A stretch of 6,903 nucleotides of DNA from CAZRZN01 sp964604565 (GTDB lineage: Bacteria; Pseudomonadota; Alphaproteobacteria; Rhodobacterales; Rhodobacteraceae): assembly GCA_964604565.1 (NCBI GenBank), contig CAZRZN010000232.1, forward strand, positions 1 to 6,903, in the 5' to 3' direction. A program made the translations under genes and the position numbers. The notes beneath the pieces were generated by a model. The model was not told the origin of the DNA, did no database searches, and saw only the letters and a list, made by a program, of their open reading frames with translations. Within the stretch, counting starts at the first letter, position 1; every line of letters begins with the position of its first letter. Below are positions 1-6,297 of this stretch, piece after piece.

Positions 1-515
1 ATATGCTGATCCTCGACGAGCCGACCAACCATCTCGACATCGAAAGCCGCGAGGCGCTGGTCGAGGCACTGACCGCCTATTCCGGGGCGGTGATCCTTGT
101 CAGCCACGACATGCATCTGCTCAGCCTCGTGGCAGACCGGCTGTGGCTGGTGGGCAAGGGAACGGTCCAACCCTACGAGGACGATCTGGAGGCTTATCGC
201 AGCCTCCTGCTGACCAAGGACACGCCCGCCAAACCGTCCAAAGCCGCACCGGAAAAGCCCAAGCGACCGTCGCGCGACCGGATCCTCGAACTGCGCACGG
301 AGGCGCGCAAATGCGAGGACCGCGTGACCAAGCTCGAAGACATGCGCGAGAAACTGGCGCGCAAGCTGGCGGACCCAAGGATCTACGAAAACGAACGGGT
401 CGGTGAACTGGAAGTCTGGAACAAGAAATACGCCGAAGTCATGGACGGGCTGCGGCGCGCGGAATCCATGTGGGAACAGGCGCTGGAAAAGCTCGACTCG
501 GCCGAAAACGCCTGA
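1..515 (+). CDS. ABC-F family ATPase, YheS-like, C-terminal part (5' truncated)
   Basis: This is the end of a soluble ABC-F ATPase, a family that acts on the ribosome rather than in membrane transport. The reading frame is open to the left edge, so the first nucleotide-binding domain, the linker and the LSGGQ signature are outside the window. What remains begins at the Walker B motif and D-loop (LILDEPTNHLD, residues 2-12 of the visible frame), followed by the H-switch (LVSHD, about 32-36). A Lys/Pro/Ala-rich linker (about 72-90) leads to a charged C-terminal coiled coil (about 92-166). The pattern DRLWLV...DDLEAYR followed by a long coiled arm resembles E. coli YheS more than EttA; this is from memory of the family. 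The start is unknown. The gene ends convergently with the FAH-family gene. Ribosome-associated ATPase is secure as a family role, but the specific function of YheS-type proteins is poorly defined. Confidence 0.93.
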   Translation, partial: MLILDEPTNHLDIESREALVEALTAYSGAVILVSHDMHLLSLVADRLWLVGKGTVQPYEDDLEAYRSLLLTKDTPAKPSKAAPEKPKRPSRDRILELRTEARKCEDRVTKLEDMREKLARKLADPRIYENERVGELEVWNKKYAEVMDGLRRAESMWEQALEKLDSAENA

Positions 516-704
516 TCGGCTGCCATATTCCACGGTTTCGACTTCGGCGGCCTTTTCGCGGCTGCGCAACCGGTCCGCTGCCGCCCTGCTCACCCAACTG
601 CCGGCGTGTCCATCTCGCGTGGATTCGCGGCAACGATCCAGGGCCACGCGCCAAACAGCGTCTGCCCGCCATGCAGGGCAGCCGCCAAGGCACCGCTCAA
701 CGCG
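516..704. other. convergent intergenic gap with inverted repeats, no gene seen
   Basis: This gap lies between the stop codons of the ABC-F gene and the oppositely oriented FAH-family gene. No reading frame here resembles a protein. It contains three inverted repeats: GGCGGC (546-551) with GCCGCC (580-585); CGCGTGG (616-622) with CCACGCG (644-650) around a 21-base loop; and CTGCCC (662-667) with GGGCAG (676-681), which can be extended by an inner GC pair set. None is followed by a clear T tract on either strand, so they are only weak candidates for factor-independent termination. They may serve as 3'-end stabilising structures for the two converging transcripts. Confidence 0.4.
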
Positions 705-1469
705 TTACGCGGCCACCATCGTCACTGCGACCCCGCCGATCCCTTCGATCCGGACCTCGACCTCCTGCCCCGCCTTCACCGGCATCGCGCCCAGCGACGT
801 GCCACAGGCGATCACATCCCCCGGCATCAGGGTCATGTCCTGCGAAAGTTTCGCCACGATCTCTTCGGGGCCGAAGATCATGTCGGAACAAGCATAGGAC
901 TGCCGCTCGCGCCCGTTCACGGTGACCTTCACCTCCAACGACCGCCAGTCCAGACCCTGCGCGATCACCGGACCAATCACGCCGAACCCGTCATATCCCT
1001 TGGCCCGGGTCCATTGCGGAAAGGACGGGTCCTCCGTCAGAATGTTGAGCGCCGTGAAATCGTTTACGCAGGTATAGCCGAATATCGCTGCCGCGGCCTC
1101 CTCGGCGGAGGCCCCGTGGCATTGCGCGCCGATCACCACGCCCAACTCCCCCTCGAACAGCACGCGGCCCACACCCTCCGGGATCGTCACGCTGTCACCT
1201 TGTCCGGCAAGACTGGTCACCGGCTTGAGGAAGTAGAGCGGATGCGCAGGTGGCGTCCAGCCGTTCTTTTCCGCCGCCGCATGAAAATTATTCCACAATC
1301 CCAAAAATTTGCCCGGCACCACCGGCGGCAAGAGCGTCAGGTCGGACAGTGCCATCGCCTCACCGGTCGCCTGAGTCCCACCCAATTCCGCCCGCGGGTG
1401 CAGCGACCCGTCCTCAAGAACGCCCATGATCTCGGCGCCCGACGCCGTCTTTGCCCGTGCCCAATGCAT
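705..1469 (-). CDS. fumarylacetoacetate hydrolase (FAH) family protein
   Basis: This is a cytoplasmic FAH-fold enzyme. The superfamily covers hydrolases, decarboxylases, isomerases and hydratases acting on 2-keto or diketo acids, often in aromatic catabolism, and it uses a divalent metal. With the chosen start the protein has 254 residues, the normal size of a single-domain member. Visible motifs are YFLKP (79-83), the metal-ligand segment FEGELGVVIG with Glu106 and Glu108, the third ligand in NDF (Asp137), RAKGYDGFGVIGP (155-167) with Lys157, and the C-terminal GDVIACGTSLG (217-227). The last replaces the more common TGTP loop with CGTS, which I believe marks a known subclade. An ATG 15 bases further upstream (1484) is in frame, but AGAGGA at 1476-1481 sits six bases before the 1469 ATG, favouring 1469. 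It is transcribed alone and divergently from marC. No neighbour reveals the substrate, so a narrower name is not justified. Confidence 0.92.
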   Translation of the reverse strand: MHWARAKTASGAEIMGVLEDGSLHPRAELGGTQATGEAMALSDLTLLPPVVPGKFLGLWNNFHAAAEKNGWTPPAHPLYFLKPVTSLAGQGDSVTIPEGVGRVLFEGELGVVIGAQCHGASAEEAAAAIFGYTCVNDFTALNILTEDPSFPQWTRAKGYDGFGVIGPVIAQGLDWRSLEVKVTVNGRERQSYACSDMIFGPEEIVAKLSQDMTLMPGDVIACGTSLGAMPVKAGQEVEVRIEGIGGVAVTMVAA

Positions 1470-1475
1470 ACCCGT

Positions 1476-1481
1476 TCCTCT
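1476..1481 (-). promoter_or_regulatory. ribosome binding site deciding the FAH-family gene start
   Basis: On the minus strand the sequence reads AGAGGA, then six bases (ACGGGT), then ATG at 1469. This spacing is ideal for a Shine-Dalgarno element and makes the in-frame ATG at 1484, which lies upstream of this site, the less likely start. Confidence 0.6.
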
Positions 1482-1529
1482 CATTCACGTGTTCCGTTGA
1501 CGCGACCAGCGGCAGACAGGCCCACCCGC

Positions 1530-1539
1530 GCGACGTCGC
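1530..1539. promoter_or_regulatory. perfect 10-base palindrome in the divergent FAH/marC gap (possible operator)
   Basis: GCGACGTCGC is its own reverse complement and sits in the 194-base gap between two divergently transcribed genes, about 60 bases from the FAH-family start and 125 from the marC start. Such a position suits a regulator binding site. However, CG-rich palindromes of this length arise by chance in GC-rich DNA, no second copy was noticed in the window, and no regulator gene is adjacent. The rest of the gap (1470-1663) shows no convincing -35/-10 pair on either strand. Confidence 0.2.
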
Positions 1540-1663
1540 ACCGGGGATATACCGGACCATCGGACAGGCCAAGGCCCGCCCGTGCGGGATTTCGTCCTCA
1601 GTCCAGCCCCCTGTTGGCGACCCGCGCTGGACATGGCGCGCGGCAGGCGCTAGCCCGCGGATC

Positions 1664-2284
1664 ATGGACACCGCATTCCTCATCAGCGCCTTTGTCACGC
1701 TGTTTGTCGTGATCGACCCGATCGGGCTGACGCCGATGTTCATCGCGCTGACACAGGACACAGACGCGCGCCACCGCCGACTGGTCGCCCTGCGGGCCTG
1801 CGGCATCGCCTTCGGCATCCTGACGCTGTTTGCCTTTCTGGGCGAGGCCGTGCTGGATTTCATCGGCATTTCCATGCCCGCCTTTCGCATTGCCGGGGGA
1901 ATCCTGCTGTTCCTGACCGCGCTGGACATGCTGTTCGAACGCCGCACCAAGCGGCGCGAGGACAAGGCCGACGAAGAGGATTTTCCGGACCCTTCGGTCT
2001 TTCCGCTCGCGATTCCGCTGATTGCCGGGCCGGGGGCCATCGCGTCGATGATCCTGTTGGCCGGAAACACGGGCGACGCCCTCGAAATGGCCGGCGTGCT
2101 GGGTGTCATGGCGGCGGTGCTGCTGCTGGCGTTGATGCTGTTCCTGACCGCCGGACTGATCGAACGGGGTTTGGGCCGCGTCGGGATCAATGTGGTCACG
2201 CGGCTGTTGGGGATGCTTCTGGCCGCGCTGTCGGTGCAATTCGTGCTGGACGGCCTGCGCAATTTCGGCGTGGCCCTGTCCTGA
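1664..2284 (+). CDS. MarC family integral membrane protein
   Basis: This is an inner-membrane protein of the MarC/YhgN family (206 residues, typical for the family), predicted to have six transmembrane segments. The first half carries the hallmark VVIDPIGLTPMF (15-26) at the end of the first helix. The second half repeats a related motif in FPLAIPLIAGPGAI (113-126). The two halves are separated by a charged cytoplasmic or periplasmic loop of Arg, Lys, Asp and Glu (about 92-110). The C-terminal helix contains TRLLGMLLAALSVQF (179-193). The name comes from the E. coli mar locus, but a role in multiple antibiotic resistance was not upheld, and the transported substrate, if any, is unknown. The frame is open upstream to about 1451, but homology begins at this ATG. 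The Shine-Dalgarno match is weak, and a short CGCGG/CCGCG stem (1639-1643 with 1655-1659) lies just before the start. Confidence 0.92.
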   Translation: MDTAFLISAFVTLFVVIDPIGLTPMFIALTQDTDARHRRLVALRACGIAFGILTLFAFLGEAVLDFIGISMPAFRIAGGILLFLTALDMLFERRTKRREDKADEEDFPDPSVFPLAIPLIAGPGAIASMILLAGNTGDALEMAGVLGVMAAVLLLALMLFLTAGLIERGLGRVGINVVTRLLGMLLAALSVQFVLDGLRNFGVALS

Positions 2285-2341
2285 GGCTGTATCTGCGCAG
2301 CGGAACACCTATCTTTTCACTGACGGGTCGGAGAGCGTGGC

Positions 2342-2923
2342 ATGACCGAAGATCAGATCGGACAACTGATTTACTTGGTGACCTGGGGCGTCCTGATGGC
2401 GGGCGCGCTCCTGTTGAGAAGGCGGGTCGGCATGAACAAGGCGATGCAGAATCTTGCGCTCTGGGGATTGATCTTTGTCGGTGCCTTGGCAGCGGCGGGG
2501 CTCTGGCAGGACATACGCGGCACGATGCGGACGCAGCAGATGGTCGTCGGATCGGAAGGGCGGATAGAATTGCCCCGCGCCCCGGACGGTCATTATTACC
2601 TGACGCTGGACCTGAACGGCGCGCCGGTGCGCTTTGTCGTGGACACCGGAGCAAGTTCGATGGTGCTGACCCGCCGCGCGGCGGAACGCGCCGGGTTCGC
2701 GCCCGACAACCTGCATTTTCTGACCGAGGCCATGACCGCAAACGGCGCCGTGCAAACCGCGCGCGTGGTGCTGGACAGCGTGGCCGTCGGCCCGTTCGAG
2801 GATACCCGCGTGCCCGCCTACGTGAACGGCGGCGAGATGGATCGCTCGCTGCTGGGCATGAGCTATCTCAACCGCTTTTCCAGACTGGAAATTTCCGACG
2901 GTATGCTTGTGCTGCAACGCTGA
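2342..2923 (+). CDS. membrane-anchored retropepsin-like aspartic protease (TIGR02281/PerP type)
   Basis: This is a 193-residue protein with two hydrophobic segments at the N-terminus (about 7-26 and 36-54), separated by a short basic loop (RRRVGMNK). A single retropepsin-like domain (about 72-193) follows. The catalytic motif is FVVDTGASSMVLT (98-110), with Asp101 in DTGA. The segment TANGAVQTARV (132-142) fits the flap, and SLLGMSYLNRF (169-179) is the conserved LLGM(S)-type strand after it. There is only one DTGA, so the active enzyme must be a dimer, as in retroviral proteases. Two membrane passes would place the catalytic domain on the same side as the N-terminus; alternatively the first segment is a cleaved or re-entrant signal and the domain is periplasmic, as for Caulobacter PerP, which cleaves the polarity factor PodJ. 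GGAGAG at 2330-2335 lies six bases before the ATG. The gene follows marC by 57 bases on the same strand, possibly as a readthrough pair. The physiological substrate is unknown. Confidence 0.87.
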   Translation: MTEDQIGQLIYLVTWGVLMAGALLLRRRVGMNKAMQNLALWGLIFVGALAAAGLWQDIRGTMRTQQMVVGSEGRIELPRAPDGHYYLTLDLNGAPVRFVVDTGASSMVLTRRAAERAGFAPDNLHFLTEAMTANGAVQTARVVLDSVAVGPFEDTRVPAYVNGGEMDRSLLGMSYLNRFSRLEISDGMLVLQR

Positions 2924-2972
2924 GTTATCGCACCGGTGGGGATGACGCCACGCCAAAGACGCCCCGGGGCGA

Positions 2973-3431
2973 TCAGGTCTCGAAGCGTTTTTCCCAGCGG
3001 CCCGACTCCTCCGACCAGTATTGCGCCTTGCATCCAGCGCCCGTGAGCGCGCGCCACTGGCCGCGCGCCCGGTCCAGCGCCCCCTCGTCATTGCCGTCGA
3101 AAAGCACGCAGACCCGTTCCATCGCGCCCGCCTCTTCCGGGGTCACCTCGGCCCCGTCGACGCTCATGAGGCAGGTGGCCGCATTCCCCGCCTCAAGCCC
3201 GGTCGTCAGCAACACGGGCTGGTCGGCATCATGGACCCCACCGGCCAGACCATGCGGCAGAAAGCCGTCCTCCGCCCCCAGCCAGAGTTTCTGGTCGAGC
3301 CAGTCCAGCCGCTGCCGATCACGCCCCCGCACCGTCACCCGCCAGCCGCGACCGAGAGATTTTTCCAGCAAGTCCGGCAGGACTGCCTCCAGCGGACGCC
3401 GTGTCAGGTGGTAGAAAAAGACATCGCCCAT
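2973..3431 (-). CDS. holC: DNA polymerase III subunit chi
   Basis: HolC is the chi subunit of the replicative clamp-loader assembly. In E. coli it contacts single-stranded DNA-binding protein and bridges it to the clamp loader. The 152-residue product matches the usual length (E. coli about 147). Diagnostic segments in order are FFYHLT at the N-terminus (5-10), WLDQKLW...FLPHG (44-61), QPVLLT (71-76), VCVLFDG (107-113), ARGQWRALTGAG (122-133) and YWSEESGRWEKR (138-149). An ATG 18 bases upstream (3449) is in frame, but AGGGAG (3438-3443) lies six bases before the 3431 ATG, and family homology begins there. It follows pepA on the same strand, as in E. coli, though with a 124-base structured gap, and converges with the protease gene 49 bases away. 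Its E. coli partner psi (HolD) is not encoded nearby. Confidence 0.93.
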   Translation of the reverse strand: MGDVFFYHLTRRPLEAVLPDLLEKSLGRGWRVTVRGRDRQRLDWLDQKLWLGAEDGFLPHGLAGGVHDADQPVLLTTGLEAGNAATCLMSVDGAEVTPEEAGAMERVCVLFDGNDEGALDRARGQWRALTGAGCKAQYWSEESGRWEKRFET

Positions 3432-3437
3432 GACCTG

Positions 3438-3443
3438 CTCCCT
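3438..3443 (-). promoter_or_regulatory. ribosome binding site deciding the holC start
   Basis: AGGGAG on the minus strand precedes the ATG at 3431 by six bases. The alternative in-frame ATG at 3449 would place this element inside the coding region and has no comparable site of its own. Confidence 0.6.
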
Positions 3444-3464
3444 GCGCAAACTTTCAGCCGGTCA

Positions 3465-3540
3465 GGGGGCCAGCCCCCCGTCGCCTTCGGCGCCGCCCCC
3501 CGGGAGTATTTGGGGAGAGAAGAAGCCCCGGGGGCGGCGC
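3465..3540. repeat. composite GC-rich hairpin element between pepA and holC
   Basis: Three stems are packed into about 75 bases. GGGGGC (3465-3470) pairs with GCCCCC (3473-3478). CGCC (3482-3485) pairs with GGCG (3489-3492) around TTC. The largest stem is an 11-base perfect inverted repeat, GCGCCGCCCCC (3490-3500) with its complement at 3530-3540, extended by GGG/CCC (3502-3504 with 3527-3529) past one bulged C. The second and third stems share bases 3490-3492, so they compete. The big hairpin encloses AGTATTTGGGGAGAGAAGAAG-like sequence (3505-3525). From memory, a core of the form GGGAGTATTT followed by a purine-rich AAGAAG segment recurs in intergenic gaps of Rhodobacteraceae, which suggests a dispersed REP-like element. 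It lies between pepA and holC on their shared transcript path and could terminate, attenuate or protect the pepA mRNA end. There is no canonical T tract after the stem. Confidence 0.6.
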
Positions 3541-3555
3541 GGGTCTGACCGCCTG

Positions 3556-5022
3556 TCAGGAGGTTTCGAACCGGTCGCGCACGAGGCGGTCCAGCGCCAT
3601 GACGCCCCACCCGGTCGCCCCCTTCGGGGCCAGCGCGGTGTCGCTGGCGACCTGCGCCACGCCCGCAATGTCCAGATGGATCCAGGGCGTGCCGTCCTTC
3701 ACGAAGCGCTGAAGGAACTGCGCCGCCGTGATCGACCCCGCGGCGCGGCCGCCGACATTCTTCATGTCCGCCTTCATGCTTTTCAGCATGTCGTCATAGA
3801 CCTTGCCGAGCGGCATGCGCCAAGCACCCTCGCCTTCCGCCCCGGCGGCCTTGAGGAAATCACCGGCCAATGCGTCGTCGTTGGAAAAAACGGCGGCGTT
3901 CTCATGTCCCAGCGCGACAATGCAGGCGCCGGTCAGCGTTGCGAGGTCGATCATCGCCGCGGGCTTTTCCTCAAGCTGCGCGTGCCACATCACATCCGCC
4001 AGAACCAGCCGCCCTTCGGCATCCGTGTTGATCACCTCGATCGTGTCGCCCTTCATCGAGGTGACGATGTCGCCCGGCCGCTGGGCGCGGTCGCTTGGCA
4101 TGTTCTCGACGAGGCCGACCATGCCGACCACATGGGCGGGCGCCTTGCGCAGGGCGAGGGTCTTCATCACGCCGGACACGACCCCGGCGCCGCCCATGTC
4201 CATGGTCATGTCCTCCATGCCGCCGGCCGGTTTCAGGCTGATGCCGCCGGTGTCGAAGACCACGCCCTTGCCGATCAGCGCGAGGGGCGCGCCCTCGGCC
4301 CCTTTCCAGCGCATGATGACCACCTTGGAGGGCATGGCCGATCCCTGACCGACACCAAGCAGCGCACCCATGCCGAGCTCTGCCAGCTTGTCTTCTTCGA
4401 GAACTTCGACCTCAAGGCCAAGATCGCGCAGGGCTTCCAGCCGCGCGGCGAATTCGGTCGTGGTCAGCACATTCGCCGGTTCGCTGGTCAGATCGCGGGA
4501 AAAGACCACCCCTTCGGCCACCGCGCGCGCCACGGCGTGGGCCGCCTCTGCTTCGGCGGGGGTCTTGACCATCAGAAGCGCCGCCCCGAGCGGGTCTGGC
4601 GTTTCGGATTTTCGCACGGTGAAGGCATAGCCCCGCAGGCTCAGGCCCAGAGCGATATCCTCGGGCAGGCGCGTCGCCTCCGCCAGGACCGTCAGCGGCG
4701 CCTTTCCGGCCAGTTTTGCCAGCGTCGCCCCGGCCTTGCGGGCCTCGATGTTGGATGGGCGCCGGGCCAATTTCACCACGTCGACCGCCTCGGCGGCCAT
4801 GTTGACCGGCCATGCGAGGCTCAGGGCCTCGCCGGCCTCCAGCTTTTCCCAGGCCTTGCTCTCGACCGCGCGGGCAAGCGCACCGCGGCTCAGCTTGTTG
4901 AGACGGCGCGCACCCGGGCTGAGTGTTCCGTCCGCAGGCACCATCACGGCCACCCGTCCCTCCGCAGCGCCAAGCTGCTCCAGGTCCACTTCGGCAAAGC
5001 TGATCGCGCGCAGGTCTGTCAT
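3556..5022 (-). CDS. pepA: leucyl aminopeptidase (cytosol aminopeptidase, M17 family)
   Basis: This is a cytoplasmic two-metal exopeptidase that removes N-terminal residues, preferably leucine and other hydrophobic ones, from peptides; M17 enzymes are homohexamers. The 488-residue product has the usual two parts: a variable N-terminal domain (about 1-160) and a C-terminal catalytic domain (about 170-485). The family signature NTDAEGRL is at 332-339. The metal and catalytic residues are all present: Lys252 and Asp257 in GKGVVFDTGG, Lys264 in ISLKPAGGM, Asp275 in MDMGG, Asp334, Glu336 and Arg338. GGGAGAG (5031-5037) lies eight bases before the ATG, supporting this start. In E. coli the orthologue also binds DNA as a transcriptional regulator and as an accessory factor for Xer recombination; whether this protein does so cannot be judged from the sequence. 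It is divergent from lptF and precedes holC on the same strand. Confidence 0.98.
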   Translation of the reverse strand: MTDLRAISFAEVDLEQLGAAEGRVAVMVPADGTLSPGARRLNKLSRGALARAVESKAWEKLEAGEALSLAWPVNMAAEAVDVVKLARRPSNIEARKAGATLAKLAGKAPLTVLAEATRLPEDIALGLSLRGYAFTVRKSETPDPLGAALLMVKTPAEAEAAHAVARAVAEGVVFSRDLTSEPANVLTTTEFAARLEALRDLGLEVEVLEEDKLAELGMGALLGVGQGSAMPSKVVIMRWKGAEGAPLALIGKGVVFDTGGISLKPAGGMEDMTMDMGGAGVVSGVMKTLALRKAPAHVVGMVGLVENMPSDRAQRPGDIVTSMKGDTIEVINTDAEGRLVLADVMWHAQLEEKPAAMIDLATLTGACIVALGHENAAVFSNDDALAGDFLKAAGAEGEGAWRMPLGKVYDDMLKSMKADMKNVGGRAAGSITAAQFLQRFVKDGTPWIHLDIAGVAQVASDTALAPKGATGWGVMALDRLVRDRFETS

Positions 5023-5130
5023 GTGTCGTTCTCTCCCAAGCTGTGTTTCGCCAAGAGAGGTAACCCCCGCAGGCCCGGTTGACCAGTGCCACCTTTCGCA
5101 GGGCGGAGCGATGGATTAAGCTGACGGTCG

Positions 5131-5152
5131 AGATCCGGTTCTGGGGGGATCT
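5131..5152 (+). promoter_or_regulatory. inverted repeat overlapping the lptF ribosome binding site
   Basis: AGATCC (5131-5136) and GGATCT (5147-5152) form a perfect 6-base inverted repeat with a 10-base loop. The right arm overlaps the G-rich Shine-Dalgarno stretch (GGGGGG at 5143-5148) that lies about nine bases before the GTG start of lptF at 5158. In RNA the stem would partly mask the ribosome binding site; in DNA it could be a binding site for a dimeric protein. Both are inferences from symmetry and position only. Confidence 0.3.
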
Positions 5153-5157
5153 GGCCC

Positions 5158-6297
5158 GTGCAAAGATTCGACAGATATGTCCTGTCGCAAATGATGGTGG
5201 TTTTCGGCTTTTTCGCTCTGGTCCTTGTGTCGCTCTACTGGGTGAACAGGGCGGTGACGATCTTCGATCAACTCGTCTCCGACGGTCATTCTGTCGGGAT
5301 CGTCGCGGAATTCACCGCGCTGTCACTGCCTGCCGTGATCGCGATGGTGCTGCCGCTCGCGGCTTTTGCCGCGGCGGTCTATGTCACCAACCGGCTGTCG
5401 TCCGACAGCGAACTGACCGTGGTTCAGGCCGCAGGCTATTCGCCCTGGCGGCTGGCGCGGCCGGTGCTTGTCTTTGGCCTGACCGTTGCCGTGATGATGT
5501 CGATCCTGACACATGTTCTGGTGCCCAAGTCGCTGGAACAACTGCGCATTCGGGAAAAGGAGCTGACCGGCTCACTGGGTGCGCAACTGTTGCGCGACGG
5601 GGTCTTCCTGCATCCGATCGATGGCGTCACTTTCTACATTCGCGACATCACCGCCGAGGGGGAACTGCGGGATGTGATGCTGTCTGACCGGCGGCGGGCC
5701 GGGCGGGATGTGATCTACACCTCCGAAAGGGCCTATCTGCTGCGCGACGACGAAGGGCCAAAGCTGGTGATGCTGTCGGGCATGGCGCAGACCATGGAAC
5801 TGGCGAGCCGCCGTCTTTCGACCACGAATTTCAACGATCTGGTCTATGACGTCTCCGGGCTCGTGACCTCCACTCCGCCGACCAAGCGGCGTCTCAATTA
5901 CATGCCCACCTGGGAATTGCTGACCCAGCCGGTGGCGGCGGCGGAGGAGGCAAAGGATTCTCCGGGCGAGGCGCTGGAGGAAGGCCACATGCGGTTTCAG
6001 TTGCCGATGCTGGCGCTTGTGGCCGCGCTGGTCGGCTATTCGGCCCTGATGGTCGGCGGCTATTCGCGCTTTGGCGTGACACGGCAGATCGTCTTTGCCA
6101 TCGCCTTGCTGGTGGTGGTCAAGATCGTCGAGAGCGCGGTCACGGACCCGGTGCGGGGCGACCCGAAGCTTTGGCCGCTGGTCTACCTGCCCAGCCTTGT
6201 TGGCCTGCTGATGGTCTGGCTGCTGTTGTGGCAGGCCGCCCGTCCCTACCGACCCCGCCGCCTGCGCGCCCCACAGCCGGAGGCGGCGCCGGCATGA
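5158..6297 (+). CDS. lptF: lipopolysaccharide export ABC transporter permease LptF
   Basis: LptF is one of the two permease subunits of the inner-membrane LptB2FG complex, which extracts lipopolysaccharide from the inner membrane and passes it to the LptA/LptC bridge towards LptD at the outer membrane. The 379-residue product has the YjgP/YjgQ layout: three N-terminal membrane segments (about 10-30, 53-77, 101-122), a periplasmic beta-jellyroll-like domain (about 125-275), and three C-terminal segments (about 281-301, 307-325, 338-359), ending in an Arg/Pro-rich tail. SDSELTVVQAAGYSPWRL (82-99) matches the cytoplasmic coupling helix that docks into LptB, with the conserved Glu at 85. The start is GTG at 5158, chosen because QRFDRY matches the N-terminus of related proteins and GGGGGG lies just upstream. 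It heads an operon with lptG and is divergent from pepA. Confidence 0.95.
   Translation: MQRFDRYVLSQMMVVFGFFALVLVSLYWVNRAVTIFDQLVSDGHSVGIVAEFTALSLPAVIAMVLPLAAFAAAVYVTNRLSSDSELTVVQAAGYSPWRLARPVLVFGLTVAVMMSILTHVLVPKSLEQLRIREKELTGSLGAQLLRDGVFLHPIDGVTFYIRDITAEGELRDVMLSDRRRAGRDVIYTSERAYLLRDDEGPKLVMLSGMAQTMELASRRLSTTNFNDLVYDVSGLVTSTPPTKRRLNYMPTWELLTQPVAAAEEAKDSPGEALEEGHMRFQLPMLALVAALVGYSALMVGGYSRFGVTRQIVFAIALLVVVKIVESAVTDPVRGDPKLWPLVYLPSLVGLLMVWLLLWQAARPYRPRRLRAPQPEAAPA

Noticed and set aside
1476..1484. Start of the FAH-family gene at the upstream ATG (1484)
   Set aside because: A good Shine-Dalgarno sequence lies between the two ATG codons and is correctly spaced for the downstream one at 1469.
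1546..1573. Possible minus-strand promoter for the FAH-family gene (CTTGGC, 16 bases, TATATC)
   Set aside because: The -35 match is poor and the spacer is short; such combinations are expected by chance, and no supporting conservation can be seen.
1451..1663. N-terminal extension of marC to an upstream in-frame ATG
   Set aside because: The added 71 residues are not membrane-like, overlap the start of the divergent gene, and MarC homology begins exactly at the ATG at 1664.
606..1712. Open frame of 368 codons on the plus strand opposite the FAH-family gene
   Set aside because: The product is low-complexity (His/Arg/Pro rich), has no family resemblance, and overlaps a well-supported gene across its whole length.
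2961..2970. GCCCCGGGGC palindrome between the protease gene and holC as a terminator
   Set aside because: The perfect palindrome leaves no room for a loop and no T tract follows on either strand, so a functional intrinsic terminator is not supported.
3430..5082. Long open frame of 550 codons on the plus strand opposite pepA
   Set aside because: It mirrors the pepA coding strand; its product is rich in His, Arg and Gly with no recognisable domain, which is the usual shadow in GC-rich genomes. pepA has a complete set of catalytic residues on the other strand.
5079..5084. TTGACC as a -35 element for lptF
   Set aside because: No -10-like hexamer lies 16-18 bases downstream; the nearest candidate (GATTAA around 5113) is too far away.
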